Shown here: piece after piece, positions 16,946 to 26,208 of the stretch
Numbering within the stretch: position 1 is the first letter of the stretch
How the letters are laid out: each line of letters begins with the position of its first letter
Source of the DNA: JAMXLO01 sp963791495
Lineage (GTDB): Bacteria > Pseudomonadota > Alphaproteobacteria > Acetobacterales > Acetobacteraceae
Assembly: GCA_963791495.1 (NCBI GenBank)
Contig: CAWBST010000002.1
Span: 190,138-254,137 of the forward strand
Direction of reading: 5' to 3'
DNA: 64,000 nucleotides
Position numbers and translations under genes: made by a program
Notes under the pieces: generated by a model
Told to the model about the DNA's origin: nothing
The model's database searches: none
Seen by the model: only the letters and a program-made list of their open reading frames with translations

Positions 16946-18508
16946 TTACGCCGCCTGGCCGCCGGGCAGAGTCTGACGGGACACCTGCACGGTCTGGCCG
17001 CCTTCCATGTTGACGATGAACTTCTCGTTGATCGCCTGGTATTGCACCTGCGCATCCGATTGTACATAGCCAAGATCGGTCCGGCTGGCGGGATTGTTGG
17101 AGGTGTCACAGATCACGCTGAACGGTAGGCTGCCGTCGGTGCTGCCAAGCAAACCCTGCCCGAGCATGTTCTGCAGAAACGCCAGCTGCGTCGCGCGTAT
17201 CCTGCGGAACAGGTCCGCGGTAATCACCTGACCGACATATTCACCCATACCAGCTGACAGAGTCGCGGCGATGTAATTAGTCAGGCGCGTGTAATTATCT
17301 CCGCTGACGGCGGCATTGGATGACGAGTTGTGGCCACCACGAACGCCCCAGAAATTGCCGCCAGGTTGCGGATTGCTGATCACGTCGATGCCCGCGCTCA
17401 ACAGCACCGCGAGATCCGCGGACGAATAGGAAGCACTCTGACCCGAACCCGGTGTGCCAGATTTCTGGCTGCCAATCACACTGTAAAGCTGCTTGTTCAA
17501 GCTGGACTGCTCAGGTGAGAGGTTCGCCAGGCGTCCGGCAGTAAACCCCTGCGGTGATACCAGACGGATGGTGCCATTGACCTGATCGGACCACCATAGC
17601 CAATCGCCGAACATCAGTTTCGCCGCGTAGCAGTCCAGCCCCGCCTGCTGCTTGACGATAACCGCGTTCTGGATGCTGTCACCGGCCGGACCCGTGAGGA
17701 TCATGTAGATGCCTTCCTCGAGTCCGAACTCAGCCTGGGTTGTCCAATAGTAGGGATCATCGGCGTCCGACAACATTGCAATGCCGCAGCCTTGGCCACG
17801 CAGCGCGTACATGCCAGACCGCGGTGGAACATCGGCACCGACGAGGCTTGTTACCGTAGCACTGGCAGCGCCGTCGGAGCCGGCCGAGGTAGAGCCGAGT
17901 GCAATGGAAAAGGCGTTCGGCGCGATAGTGGCGCCGCCGGCGTTGGCGACGATGAATTGGGAAGGCCCGCGTTGAGGGCCCTGTCCGAGATTCACTGCCG
18001 CGGTCAAAGCTGACCAGAATAGGGCGCCAGTCCCGGCAATATTGTCGTAAACCTCCGGCTGTAGTCCGGGGAGCGAAATGGTCAATCGCCAGGTGGTGGC
18101 CTTGGATCCCTGTGAGAGCGTCAGCACGACCCGGTTCCCAAGCGAGCCAGTGTGAAGTGCGGTGAAGGTGACGGTCGTTCCAGGTAACACGGCCTGCGCG
18201 GCGGAATCCGTACTGTCGGTGACCCTGATACAGCGGAAGTTCTGAGCCCCCTGTTGAACCGCCGCGGCGACCTGCGTCCCCATATCATACTTGCGTGCCA
18301 TGACCGGGCCGAAACTCTGGGCATAGTCCGCCATGGTGGCGACAATTACCGGATGCCCGACCGGCCCCCACGAGGCCGTGCCGACGACGCCCACCACGTT
18401 CGTCGGCACCCCGTTCAACACAAGGTTCTGCGGTGGGACAATCTGGACATAGAGGTCCGGCACCACGAGTGCCGTGGTGTTGATGCTGCCCTGTTGGACA
18501 ATAGGCAT
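16946..18508 (-). CDS. Contractile tail sheath protein
   Basis: 520 residues. The N-terminal region has TALVVPDLYVQIVPPQNLVL and NVVGVVGTASWGPVGHPVIV. The middle has FGPVMARKYDMGTQVAAAV and FGLEEGIYMILTGPAGD. The C-terminal domain has YTRLTNYIAATLSAGMGEYV and FLQNMLGQGLLG. These match Mu L/FI-type tail sheath proteins in order and size. The sheath contracts on binding to drive the tube into the cell. This gene is the main reason to call the particle myovirus-like. Confidence 0.88.
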   Translation of the reverse strand: MPIVQQGSINTTALVVPDLYVQIVPPQNLVLNGVPTNVVGVVGTASWGPVGHPVIVATMADYAQSFGPVMARKYDMGTQVAAAVQQGAQNFRCIRVTDSTDSAAQAVLPGTTVTFTALHTGSLGNRVVLTLSQGSKATTWRLTISLPGLQPEVYDNIAGTGALFWSALTAAVNLGQGPQRGPSQFIVANAGGATIAPNAFSIALGSTSAGSDGAASATVTSLVGADVPPRSGMYALRGQGCGIAMLSDADDPYYWTTQAEFGLEEGIYMILTGPAGDSIQNAVIVKQQAGLDCYAAKLMFGDWLWWSDQVNGTIRLVSPQGFTAGRLANLSPEQSSLNKQLYSVIGSQKSGTPGSGQSASYSSADLAVLLSAGIDVISNPQPGGNFWGVRGGHNSSSNAAVSGDNYTRLTNYIAATLSAGMGEYVGQVITADLFRRIRATQLAFLQNMLGQGLLGSTDGSLPFSVICDTSNNPASRTDLGYVQSDAQVQYQAINEKFIVNMEGGQTVQVSRQTLPGGQAA

Positions 18509-18513
18509 TTGGT

Positions 18514-18663
18514 TCAGGCTCCCTTGGCCGTTGGCGAGACCACGCGCACGACCGAGTATGCATGTTCGCTGTTCAGTATTTCCGTGATGCGAACGGCATC
18601 GGTGACGATGTCACCACGGGCGAAGTCGCCAAATGACCTAACCACGACGAGATGCATATCCAT
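18514..18663 (-). CDS. Small phage protein just before the sheath gene
   Basis: 49 residues beginning MDMHLVVVRSFGDFARGD and continuing with IVTDAVRITEILNSEHAY. The ATG at 18663 has GGAG with a 5-bp spacer. The stop (18514-18516) lies 5 bp before the sheath start, and the gene exactly fills the space between the connector and sheath genes. Small genes are commonly found at this position in contractile prophages (Mu gp38 is one). The FGDFARGDIVTD segment looks beta-rich and may cap or terminate the tail. The function is unknown. Confidence 0.65.
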   Translation of the reverse strand: MDMHLVVVRSFGDFARGDIVTDAVRITEILNSEHAYSVVRVVSPTAKGA

Positions 18664-18677
18664 GGGATCTCCAGTGT

Positions 18678-19487
18678 TCAGGCAGTGATTGATACCGAGT
18701 TCAGGACCAGATTGCCGAACAGCATCGCAGGCAGTGTGTTTGAAACAACCGTGGCGTATTCCACGTTGTAGTTAAGATCACGCCGATACAGCCTGGCGTT
18801 CTGCGATTGATCGAAAACGGTCGTGCCGACATAGGTGAGCCTGCCCGTTGTCCCATCCGCCAATGTCAGGAAGTGCTGGCTGCTTAAGGCCTGATCGATT
18901 GCGGTGGCCGCCGTGTCTCGTGTCGCGGGAGTAGAACACCAGCAGGTGATTCGAAACCCCTGTTCCTGCCGACGAACCTCTTGTTGTACAGGAGCATCAG
19001 CGACTACCCGTGCTACGAGGTCGCCGGCTCCTGGGATCGACAAGGTGCTGTACGTGAGGCGAACGATCGATTTGCCGCGGGCCATGGTTGCAATGTTGGC
19101 AGCTACCGATTGTGGCGTGTCACCCGCTTGCGTGCGATACGCATAGCTCGTGCCGTCGATGAGCACGCCGGCGATCTGGCCGATGTCAGCACTTCCGCCA
19201 AAGGTCACCGAGCTACCATTGACCTTGGCGGTCAGGTTCGGATGTGCGGCAGCACCCATCCAATGCTCGGCGTATCGGGTGGTTGTCCGACTCGCGCCGC
19301 CGCCAGGGAAAACTGTCACGTTGATCTTTGCGGCTCGAAGGTCGGCGTCCAATGCAGCTGAGTTGGGCCATCCCCGATAGATCCGGCAATCGGGACCGGG
19401 AACGCTGATTTGGCTGGTTCCATTCGGATAGAGCGCAATTGAGACCGCCTCGACCAGAGCGGATTCCACGTCTGATTGGTCGGCCAT
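18678..19487 (-). CDS. Head-tail junction protein of unknown family (neck/tail completion)
   Basis: About 269 residues from the ATG at 19487, which overlaps the previous stop (TGATG). It contains VESALVEAVSIALYPNGTSQ, a beta-rich middle with VNGSSVTFGGSADIGQIAGV, and a helical stretch (TRDTAATAIDQALSSQHFL) before a beta-rich end. The position between connector genes and the sheath suggests a neck or tail-completion role. No named family is recognised with confidence. Confidence 0.6.
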   Translation of the reverse strand: MADQSDVESALVEAVSIALYPNGTSQISVPGPDCRIYRGWPNSAALDADLRAAKINVTVFPGGGASRTTTRYAEHWMGAAAHPNLTAKVNGSSVTFGGSADIGQIAGVLIDGTSYAYRTQAGDTPQSVAANIATMARGKSIVRLTYSTLSIPGAGDLVARVVADAPVQQEVRRQEQGFRITCWCSTPATRDTAATAIDQALSSQHFLTLADGTTGRLTYVGTTVFDQSQNARLYRRDLNYNVEYATVVSNTLPAMLFGNLVLNSVSITA

Positions 19488-20131
19488 CAGGTTGTTGCCT
19501 GTTTCGCTGTGATGCGCCAGCCAAGATCTGTCAATTCGGCCGCGGCGACGACCGCATTCCGCCCGAGGTCGTCGGTCAAGAGGTCCGACGGACGCAGGAT
19601 CACACCCGGTATCGCGGGCAGTAGAACGGTCCAATAGGGGATGGAACTGTCACTTGGGAGATCCGGATTCGGATGTCCTCGCCCGGCTGCGCCGAGTATG
19701 CTGGCCGGCCAGTTCGAGAGCAGTGCTTCGTTGGTCTCGGTGATGACTCCGCCGTAGGTGTTCACGCCGGTATTCGGCGGCGCGGCTGGGCGCCAGAAGG
19801 ACACTATGCGGTTGGCCTGCACGCACAGCACCGGTGCAAGCCGTTGTTGAGCGGCGATGAACCAGGTGGTGCCAGCCTGCACAAGATAATCGCCGGGGCG
19901 CGTGTAGGCTGCATCGAACACACCGTACCACAGCGCGTCGCCGTATGCGTTAGGGTGAGCGAACCTGCCATCGCGTGCCGTGAAGGCGGCGCGGAGGCGC
20001 AGGAACCGGTTCTCCGCAGCCAGTGGATCGGAGGATCCCGACGGCCGATAGGCATCAGTGGTCGTCCCGACCGCTCGTGCCGTGGCGTTCAGACCGCGGT
20101 AGATCCTATCCGGCAATGCGTCAGGATCCAT
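19487..20131 (-). CDS. Phage neck/connector protein, unknown family
   Basis: 214 residues from MDPDALPDRIYRGLNATARA. The sequence has RPSGSSDPLAAENRFLRLRA, then GDYLVQAGTTWFIAAQQRLA, a pattern of small beta-barrel head-tail connectors. The ATG at 20131 lies 1 bp after the preceding stop. The end overlaps the next start by 1 bp. Part of the block between the major capsid and sheath; function inferred from order. Confidence 0.6.
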   Translation of the reverse strand: MDPDALPDRIYRGLNATARAVGTTTDAYRPSGSSDPLAAENRFLRLRAAFTARDGRFAHPNAYGDALWYGVFDAAYTRPGDYLVQAGTTWFIAAQQRLAPVLCVQANRIVSFWRPAAPPNTGVNTYGGVITETNEALLSNWPASILGAAGRGHPNPDLPSDSSIPYWTVLLPAIPGVILRPSDLLTDDLGRNAVVAAAELTDLGWRITAKQATT

Positions 20132-20132
20132 T

Positions 20133-20510
20133 TCACACGACCAGGGCAATGCCGCTGTCCGTCAGTGCAGGTCCTGGCGGAACACCAAAGAAGCCGCAGA
20201 GTCGCCGCCGCCAGTCATCGAACAACCTGGTGCGGTCGCGGAGCTCATCCCTATTGCGTGTCCATATGGACGCCTGGTCGGTATCAAGATTGTCGCCCGC
20301 CCGTGGCACGGCGAGCTCCAGCACGGTCAGCGTGCCAAGGTAGCGCCGCACGATGGCCTCTTCTGCATCAGACATGTTATTCATCCGGAATTCCAGCAAG
20401 CCAGAGGCCTGGGTGAATCGCCAATTCTGGAATCCCGAGTTCGCCGCCCCGTACGCGGGGTAGCCACAGAATCGACGAATGTCCGTCTTTTCGGCGTCCG
20501 TGAATGCCAT
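20133..20510 (-). CDS. Head-tail adaptor-like protein
   Basis: 125 residues: MAFTDAEKTDIRRFCGYPAYG, FQNWRFTQASGLLEFRMNNM and then a long helical part (IVRRYLGTLTVLELAVPRAG, WTRNRDELRDRTRLFDDWRR). The helical character and position fit a head completion/adaptor protein. The ATG at 20510 overlaps the previous stop as TGATG; a GTG three bases upstream also exists. Confidence 0.6.
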   Translation of the reverse strand: MAFTDAEKTDIRRFCGYPAYGAANSGFQNWRFTQASGLLEFRMNNMSDAEEAIVRRYLGTLTVLELAVPRAGDNLDTDQASIWTRNRDELRDRTRLFDDWRRRLCGFFGVPPGPALTDSGIALVV

Positions 20511-20818
20511 CACACGTAGGATCCGTCGCCGCGGGTGAACAACACTGTGCCGCTGCCAGAAGCAAGCACTGCGGCTCCATGGGTTACCAGGTTGTTCGCC
20601 GATAGCATCGCCCGCGAGTTCGCCATCACCGGCATATCGGCGACGGAGGCTGAAACCGACGGATCGGCACCAAAGCGCACATAGGCGAGCGAAGCGGTGG
20701 TATTGGTCACGACGATCGAATCGCCTCCTCCCGCGAGGGCCACCGTGGCGGAAGACGTGCCCGCGCTTAGTGATGCCGTTCCGGTTGGGCGAAACGGTGT
20801 GATGGAGCCGATGGCCAT
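20510..20818 (-). CDS. Small phage head protein, possible decoration protein
   Basis: 102 residues, beta-rich and Ala/Ser/Thr-rich: SLSAGTSSATVALAGGGDSI, VVTNTTASLAYVRFGAD, and VLFTRGDGSYV at the end. It follows the major capsid gene by 21 bp, a position where decoration or small head proteins are common. No family is recognised. Confidence 0.55.
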   Translation of the reverse strand: MAIGSITPFRPTGTASLSAGTSSATVALAGGGDSIVVTNTTASLAYVRFGADPSVSASVADMPVMANSRAMLSANNLVTHGAAVLASGSGTVLFTRGDGSYV

Positions 20819-20839
20819 TTGCTTTTCCGTGTCCGGGGG

Positions 20840-22162
20840 TCAGCCGATGTGCTCGACCATCACGGCGCGCTTGAACGCGGCATTGGTGGCGGTCGGAACC
20901 GTGGTCGGGTTGGTTGTGGTGTCAGACGGCGCGCAGAAACCGCCAATCCAATACCAAGATTGAGCAATGATCTGCTGCAGACGATCGATTGGTTCGCGTG
21001 TCACCATCGCCACGTCATCGACAACGGCGACAATCGAATCCTTTGGTGCCACGTCCTCGGCTGCCATGCCGGCGAAGTCGCCCTCGATGAGTGCGCCTTG
21101 GCCGCAGATGATGGGCCGCCGCACCATCAGGCCCGCAAGTGTCGGATGTGGCTGCACGAAGGCCTCGGTGGTCGGGATGAACCGCAGGCCAAGGAAGTCG
21201 TTCGTCATACCTTGGCGGAACACCTGGTTTGCCGAAGTGGCGCCCTGGAACAACTGCTTGAAGTCCGGATCAGCGAATAATTGCCGGGCGGACACTGGAT
21301 CGAGATAACAGTTGTAGACACCGTCGATTTCCGGTACCGCGTTCATGCGCAGCTTGGCCACCGCATCGAGCAAACCGGCCATCGTCAGCATGTCGGTCGC
21401 GGTCAACGCGGCCGTCGTAGCGCGCTGCGACGGCCGGACGACCACCGCCGCGTTGGCCGCGATCACCGCATTGCCGGCTGTGCCATCGGATACCGATACG
21501 TTGCCGGAGAAGGCCAGAACACCAGACACGCCATTCGGCGCAGTCGATACATTGGTGACGTCGGCGGTGACGCCAACCAGCGTGTAGGCATTTGTGCCAA
21601 CGGCGACCGTGAGGGGATTCGACACGCCAACCTGCTGCTGTGCGCCATTGACGAAGGCGTTCTGGAAGCCGCGGACATCATCGACTGCGACGGCGGCACC
21701 AGGGCTGCCCAACGTGGTGCGAACCCGCGTGTTGCCGCCAAAGTAACTGCTGAACAGCGCATTGCGGGCTAGTTCATCCAGGCTGCGAGCCGCCTGCTCA
21801 CCGTTTACGAAGGCATTTTGCAGAAATTGTGATGCGATCCCGACACGACTGGTAACCATATTCAGGTCGGTCGTGGCTGCATAGTGGTTGATGGTGATGG
21901 TGTACTGCTCGACGCCCCAACCGCTCGGCGTCATGCCGTTATCGAGGTTGGTGTTCGAGCTCGCCGTCAGCGGGGTCGTGATACTTGGCTTCAGGCCGGC
22001 CCGCGTTCTGGTCAGGGTCTCACCGATACCCACCGAGATTTGCACCCGATCGGCGCAGGCCCGGTATCCCAGCCGCGACCTCATGGCCTGCTGGAATTCG
22101 CGCTCCAGGAAGCCCTGCTGAATGATCGGCTGCAGGACTGCCGGAAAGTTCTGAATGCCCAT
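20840..22162 (-). CDS. Major capsid protein
   Basis: 440 residues, the only protein of suitable size between scaffold and connectors. It has an N-terminal helical segment (PIIQQGFLEREFQQAMRSRL), beta-rich parts, a YNCYLDPVSARQLFADPDFK segment typical of the HK97-type P domain, and FKRAVMVEHIG at the end. It assembles the icosahedral head. No prohead protease gene is seen next to it, so maturation may be protease-free. The call rests on order plus moderate motif similarity. Confidence 0.78.
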   Translation of the reverse strand: MGIQNFPAVLQPIIQQGFLEREFQQAMRSRLGYRACADRVQISVGIGETLTRTRAGLKPSITTPLTASSNTNLDNGMTPSGWGVEQYTITINHYAATTDLNMVTSRVGIASQFLQNAFVNGEQAARSLDELARNALFSSYFGGNTRVRTTLGSPGAAVAVDDVRGFQNAFVNGAQQQVGVSNPLTVAVGTNAYTLVGVTADVTNVSTAPNGVSGVLAFSGNVSVSDGTAGNAVIAANAAVVVRPSQRATTAALTATDMLTMAGLLDAVAKLRMNAVPEIDGVYNCYLDPVSARQLFADPDFKQLFQGATSANQVFRQGMTNDFLGLRFIPTTEAFVQPHPTLAGLMVRRPIICGQGALIEGDFAGMAAEDVAPKDSIVAVVDDVAMVTREPIDRLQQIIAQSWYWIGGFCAPSDTTTNPTTVPTATNAAFKRAVMVEHIG

Positions 22163-22175
22163 TCGGGAATCCCCT

Positions 22176-22586
22176 CTATGACTGGTGTTTCAGGATCGCC
22201 GCGCGAGCGGCCCGGTATTCGTCATCGGTCATTTCATTTGCAAGTTTTTGGCGGAGAGGTTGCGCGGGGGGCGGGTGGGTCCGGCTGGAAGACGATGTGC
22301 CACCAAACAGCCAGGGCTTTGCCCGTTTCAGTTGCACCATGAGCTCACCAGCATTTGCCAGCTCGCCATCCGAGGTCAGTTCCACGTCTTTGAGGTCGAG
22401 TAGCTTCAGTCCGTCCAGATCGACGATCCCCGCGCGTACCGCCTCAACCTTCAATTCGGCACGCACGACGCGCGCACGCGCTTCACGCTCGGTCTCTGCC
22501 AATCGACGCTCGAGCGATTCCGCTCGCATGCGAAGTTCCGCGACCGGATCATCATCCGGTGCGGGAGGCGTGTCGTCTTGTGACAT
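22176..22586 (-). CDS. Capsid scaffolding-like protein
   Basis: 136 residues, highly charged and helical. The N-terminal ~60 residues are an acidic coiled coil (VAELRMRAESLERRLAETER, then RARVVRAELKVEAVRAGIVD). A C-terminal basic-acidic tail with PLRQKLANEMTDDEYRAARA follows. This fits small scaffolding proteins that guide capsid assembly, and its place between portal and capsid genes agrees. It abuts the portal stop at 22587. Confidence 0.7.
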   Translation of the reverse strand: MSQDDTPPAPDDDPVAELRMRAESLERRLAETEREARARVVRAELKVEAVRAGIVDLDGLKLLDLKDVELTSDGELANAGELMVQLKRAKPWLFGGTSSSSRTHPPPAQPLRQKLANEMTDDEYRAARAAILKHQS

Positions 22587-24005
22587 TCAGTTGCTTCCGT
22601 TGGTGTTCCGGTCTGAGACGATGCGCGCCAGTTCCGCCGGCACGTCCTCAATGTCGAACGTGTCGGCGATCGCCTTCACCGCGCTCTCGCGGCTGATATG
22701 GCCCGCATTCGCCAGACTGCTTAGCGTCTGCGCATCCTTCTGCCGATCATCGGCGGTGGTCGGATACCAGCGTGGCCAGCTTAGCGAGAGCCTAGCTACA
22801 GGATCCATTGCCTGGATCTCGCGTCCCATGACTCGCAGCCGATAGACCTGCGAAGCCCGTAGCACCATGCGTGCGAGCAGCAGCAGAGCTCCTTCGCCGT
22901 AGCTGATGCGAAGATTGTCGGCGAGCCACACGAGGCCTTGGTTCATCAGTTCTAGGGCGCGGCCCGACTGAGCTGCGGTTAGCCGGTCGGCATTCGCCCG
23001 GTTGCCGTGCACGCTTTCCAGAGCCAGCTCGCGAAGCGCCCGCACATATTCGATGACTGCAGCCGACGCCGTGCCGCCTATCTCCAGGAGCTTCGCGTCG
23101 CCCTTCTCGCTGACCACGAGGGCGTTGCCGGCTCCCTTGATGATCTCGCTGTCGGTCGTGGCTGGTTCCTTGATCAGCAATGTTGGATCGCTGCTGTACT
23201 TCAGGCCGCGACCAGCCTGGCTGAGTTGGTAGTCGATCTCGATCTGTGTCTCGATTGCGGCGCGGAAGGTGCAGGCGCCATCGGCAGGGTCGCCGGTAGA
23301 CGAAAGGCCAGGTAGGTTGCGAATCCAGACGACCGGCACGAAACCGAGGTTGTGCACGACACTGTGCGCTTCGTCGATTTCGGGCTTGAATGAACTGTTG
23401 ACCGGGACCGGAGTGAACCAGGTCTCGCTTTCCGCGTCCCAACTGCGCGTGAACCAATAGTCGATTGCGTTGTCGGGGATCTCGTATCCGCTGGAAGCAA
23501 GCAGGGTGCCTGGCACCTTGTATTTCTCGGTCACCCTGAGCAGCGTGTCGGGCTCCTGGGGGTCCCATTCCGGCGTCAAATACGTCGTGTCGAGAACGTC
23601 GAAGAAAATACGCCCGCGAAGCACGCGCATGACGATAGCGACAGATCCGATGGCGCCGCGTATCGCAGCCTCGGTCATGGTCAAATTGAGACGGGCTTCC
23701 TTCGCAATGTCGGCGAGCGCGGCGCGGATCGTGCGATCGCCGCAATCGATCGTCGGGAAGTGACCCTCGCTGAACAACAGTGAAACGCTGTCCTCGACCA
23801 CGATGCGGCACAGCGCGTAGCGCACGCTGGGTCGACGGTTGCGCAGTGGTATATATTCACCACCCGCGCCACGCTCCTCGTGAAACTGGTAAGGCAGCGC
23901 GTCGTACAGCCTGCCATCCATGACACGCTTGAGAATATCTAGCGTGCGCGCGCGTGCCGGATAATGCAGGTCGCGCGGGATCAGGTTGCAGATCGTCTCG
24001 AACAT
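22587..24005 (-). CDS. Phage portal protein
   Basis: 472 residues, with the general pattern of SPP1 gp6-like portals: YALCRIVVEDSVSLLFSEGH near residue 63, NLGFVPVVWIRNLPG, then DYQLSQAGRGLKYSSDPTLL and the long crown-stem helices (AVIEYVRALRELALESVHGN, RALELMNQGLVWLADNLRIS). The dodecameric portal is the DNA entry gate and holds the terminase. It lies between terminase and scaffold, the expected order. Confidence 0.85.
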   Translation of the reverse strand: MFETICNLIPRDLHYPARARTLDILKRVMDGRLYDALPYQFHEERGAGGEYIPLRNRRPSVRYALCRIVVEDSVSLLFSEGHFPTIDCGDRTIRAALADIAKEARLNLTMTEAAIRGAIGSVAIVMRVLRGRIFFDVLDTTYLTPEWDPQEPDTLLRVTEKYKVPGTLLASSGYEIPDNAIDYWFTRSWDAESETWFTPVPVNSSFKPEIDEAHSVVHNLGFVPVVWIRNLPGLSSTGDPADGACTFRAAIETQIEIDYQLSQAGRGLKYSSDPTLLIKEPATTDSEIIKGAGNALVVSEKGDAKLLEIGGTASAAVIEYVRALRELALESVHGNRANADRLTAAQSGRALELMNQGLVWLADNLRISYGEGALLLLARMVLRASQVYRLRVMGREIQAMDPVARLSLSWPRWYPTTADDRQKDAQTLSSLANAGHISRESAVKAIADTFDIEDVPAELARIVSDRNTNGSN

Positions 24006-24033
24006 GGGCTCGCTGAAGTGGATGTCGTGTCGG

Positions 24034-25437
24034 CTAACGCGCCAGGAACGGCATGGAGAGACGGCGTGCCGGCGCCCCGTGTGTGGTCAGCATGGTGAAG
24101 GCGCGTGACAGCGCATCGACCTGGTCGTCCTTGCGGCCGAAAGGAAAGTCACGCAGCTCCTCAAGAAAGACGTGGTTCCAGCCAGCGCGGACGATGGCGA
24201 CGTTTCGCGCCTCAACCTGGGATGCAACCGGCGCCGCACGGGTGGTCTTGGCACCGGTTTCACGCGAAGACTCTACGCGATAGCCGGCAAGGCAGCTGGT
24301 GAGATAGGAGGCCTGGTGCTTGCCGGCCTGCCCAGGGTCTTCCGGCAGACCAATAGTAACGGGTGGACCATCAATGCGTGCCGCTTCCTCGATTGCAACT
24401 TCGACCTCATGTGGCGTGCCGCGGATGCGGACCACGTCCAACACAACGAACCGACCCTGACTGTCGCGCGTCAGCTTCACACCTACGGTCCAATCGGGAT
24501 CGTTGCCACCGGTTGCCATGGTCGCGGCAAGATCCCAGCCGCGAACGACGACGCCTTCCAAGCGCGTCGGCGACGCATCGAGAACATCGATGCAATCGAT
24601 CTTGAACAAGCTGCCGACGATTGGCCGTGGCGATTGTTGAAACAGGGCCGACCAGGCCCGTTCACCGATCGTGTCGCGCTTCCGCAGCAGCGCACCCTCG
24701 TCCTCCCAGTCCGGCCACAACGCGGCGCCAAGATCGCGCTGCAGCGGATCATCCTCTTCCGCCAGCGCGGGGAGGCGCAGAACAGACCATTCGCCCGAAT
24801 TCTGCGCGAGCAGGCGACCCGCCAGATCGTCTTCGTGCCAGCGCGTCATGATCAATACGATCCGACCGCGTGGCTTGAGCCGCGTGGTCAGATCGAAGCG
24901 GTACCAGTTCCACGCTCGTTCCCGCAGGACGGGGCTGTCGGCCTCGGCCTGGGACTTGATCGGATCGTCAATGATAACCAGATCGGCGCGACGGCCAATC
25001 AAAGGACCACGGATACCGGCCGCGAAGTATTCACCTTTGCCGGTGGTCAGCCAGTGACCCGCGGCCTGTCGAGCGGAGTGGAGTCCGTACCCAAGCTGGC
25101 ATGCATATTCTCTCACGATTTCGCGCACCTGACGACCGAAGTGTTCGGCGAGGCTCCGCGTGTGCGAGGTCGTGATCACCGAGCTGTCCGGGTGCTGGGT
25201 GAACCACCAGGCCGGGTACAGCAGTGACGCGTAGGTTGACTTCGCTGAGCCCGGCGGCATTAGCACCATCAAGCGATCGGTCTCGCCTCGACAGACCTGA
25301 TCGAGTTGCTCGAGCAACAGACGGTGATGCGGTGCTGGACTTTGCCCGCTCCTTGCCATGACCCAGGTTGCCCAGGTCAGGAGGTCTGCACCGTTTGGCC
25401 GATCCTGATTCTGCGTGTCGTGCGGGGAACCCGGCAT
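24034..25437 (-). CDS. Phage terminase large subunit
   Basis: 467 residues from ATG 25437; a longer N-terminus is possible, and no strong ribosome binding site separates them. The ATPase has Walker A in VLMPPGSAKST, Walker B LVIIDDP and a coupling-type RIVLIMTRWHEDDLAGRL. The nuclease domain has GVVVRGWDLAATMATGGNDP and a final GRKDDQVDALSRAF, the acidic residues expected of the RNase H-like fold. It cuts concatemers and drives DNA into the portal. No small terminase is recognisable upstream. Confidence 0.9.
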   Translation of the reverse strand: MPGSPHDTQNQDRPNGADLLTWATWVMARSGQSPAPHHRLLLEQLDQVCRGETDRLMVLMPPGSAKSTYASLLYPAWWFTQHPDSSVITTSHTRSLAEHFGRQVREIVREYACQLGYGLHSARQAAGHWLTTGKGEYFAAGIRGPLIGRRADLVIIDDPIKSQAEADSPVLRERAWNWYRFDLTTRLKPRGRIVLIMTRWHEDDLAGRLLAQNSGEWSVLRLPALAEEDDPLQRDLGAALWPDWEDEGALLRKRDTIGERAWSALFQQSPRPIVGSLFKIDCIDVLDASPTRLEGVVVRGWDLAATMATGGNDPDWTVGVKLTRDSQGRFVVLDVVRIRGTPHEVEVAIEEAARIDGPPVTIGLPEDPGQAGKHQASYLTSCLAGYRVESSRETGAKTTRAAPVASQVEARNVAIVRAGWNHVFLEELRDFPFGRKDDQVDALSRAFTMLTTHGAPARRLSMPFLAR

Positions 25438-25677
25438 CTTTGGATGATGGAGTTCCCGGTGACGCGGCCGCGCTGAACGGCAGAGGCGTGGCGCGGCCAC
25501 ACGCCTGCCTGAGAAAGATTCCCATCATCGAAGCGACGATCGGAACCGGCGAATTCTATCGGAACGGCGTCTCGCTTGCGCGTGCCGCCATCATGCCGAA
25601 AGGAATACCTGAAAGTGGGGCATGTGGGCAAGAGAAATCTGAAAAATTTCCTAGACCGCTCGGGACGCCCAATTGGG

Positions 25678-26073
25678 ATGTCTGTGCGGGCGCCGCTGCT
25701 GGCTGCGCTCATTGGCGGATGCAGCCAGGATCTGGGGGAGCGGCTGCAGTCCGGTCGGGTGCTCGCTTGGCACGGCTTACAGGGTCGTTGGGTCGGTACG
25801 GTTGTCCCGACAGAACGTGACTGCGGCGGCGCGACACAGGGTCTGATGTCGATAGGGAAGGGGGGGTTCGCCTTCGACCCGTTCGAGAGCACCGCGACGG
25901 TCCGTGGTGACCTTGGCGATAACGGCCGCCTCAATGGAAGGCTGGTCCGTCAGGGCGCCGATCACCAGGACCTTTCGATCAGCTTCGTGGGGGTGGCTGA
26001 GGGAACGGATGCCATCAATGGCACACTACAATCTGGTCGATGTCGTTGGATGGTGACACTGCATCGCGGATGA
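25678..26073 (+). CDS. Small lipoprotein of unknown function
   Basis: 131 residues from an internal start at 25678. The N-terminus MSVRAPLLAALIGGC has a lipobox-like LIGGC with Cys at position 15, so it should be a lipoprotein exported by Sec and anchored by Lgt/Lsp processing. The rest is beta-rich and hydrophilic (LQGRWVGTVVPTERDCGG, then DLSISFVGVAEGTDAINGTL) with two further cysteines that could pair. It is divergent from the terminase gene with a 240-bp gap. Whether it belongs to the phage cluster or to the host is unclear. Confidence 0.6.
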   Translation: MSVRAPLLAALIGGCSQDLGERLQSGRVLAWHGLQGRWVGTVVPTERDCGGATQGLMSIGKGGFAFDPFESTATVRGDLGDNGRLNGRLVRQGADHQDLSISFVGVAEGTDAINGTLQSGRCRWMVTLHRG

Positions 26074-26208
26074 GAACCGCCGGGCATTGACGGTGTACTG
26101 GCGCACTTTGACGGAGTACTAACCGTTGCGCCGCTTCAACGTAATGACTGGGCGGGGCACACTGATCGTGTTCGTCGGGATGCCGATTTGCTCATTTGCG
26201 GGGGCGCA

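Noticed and set aside
208..25437. Tailocin (headless contractile bacteriocin) interpretation
   Set aside because: Terminase, portal, scaffold and major capsid genes are present, so a head is expected.
25377..25934. Minus-strand frame upstream of the large terminase as a small terminase
   Set aside because: Arg/Ser/Pro-rich with no helix-turn-helix features and overlaps the lipoprotein; not convincing.
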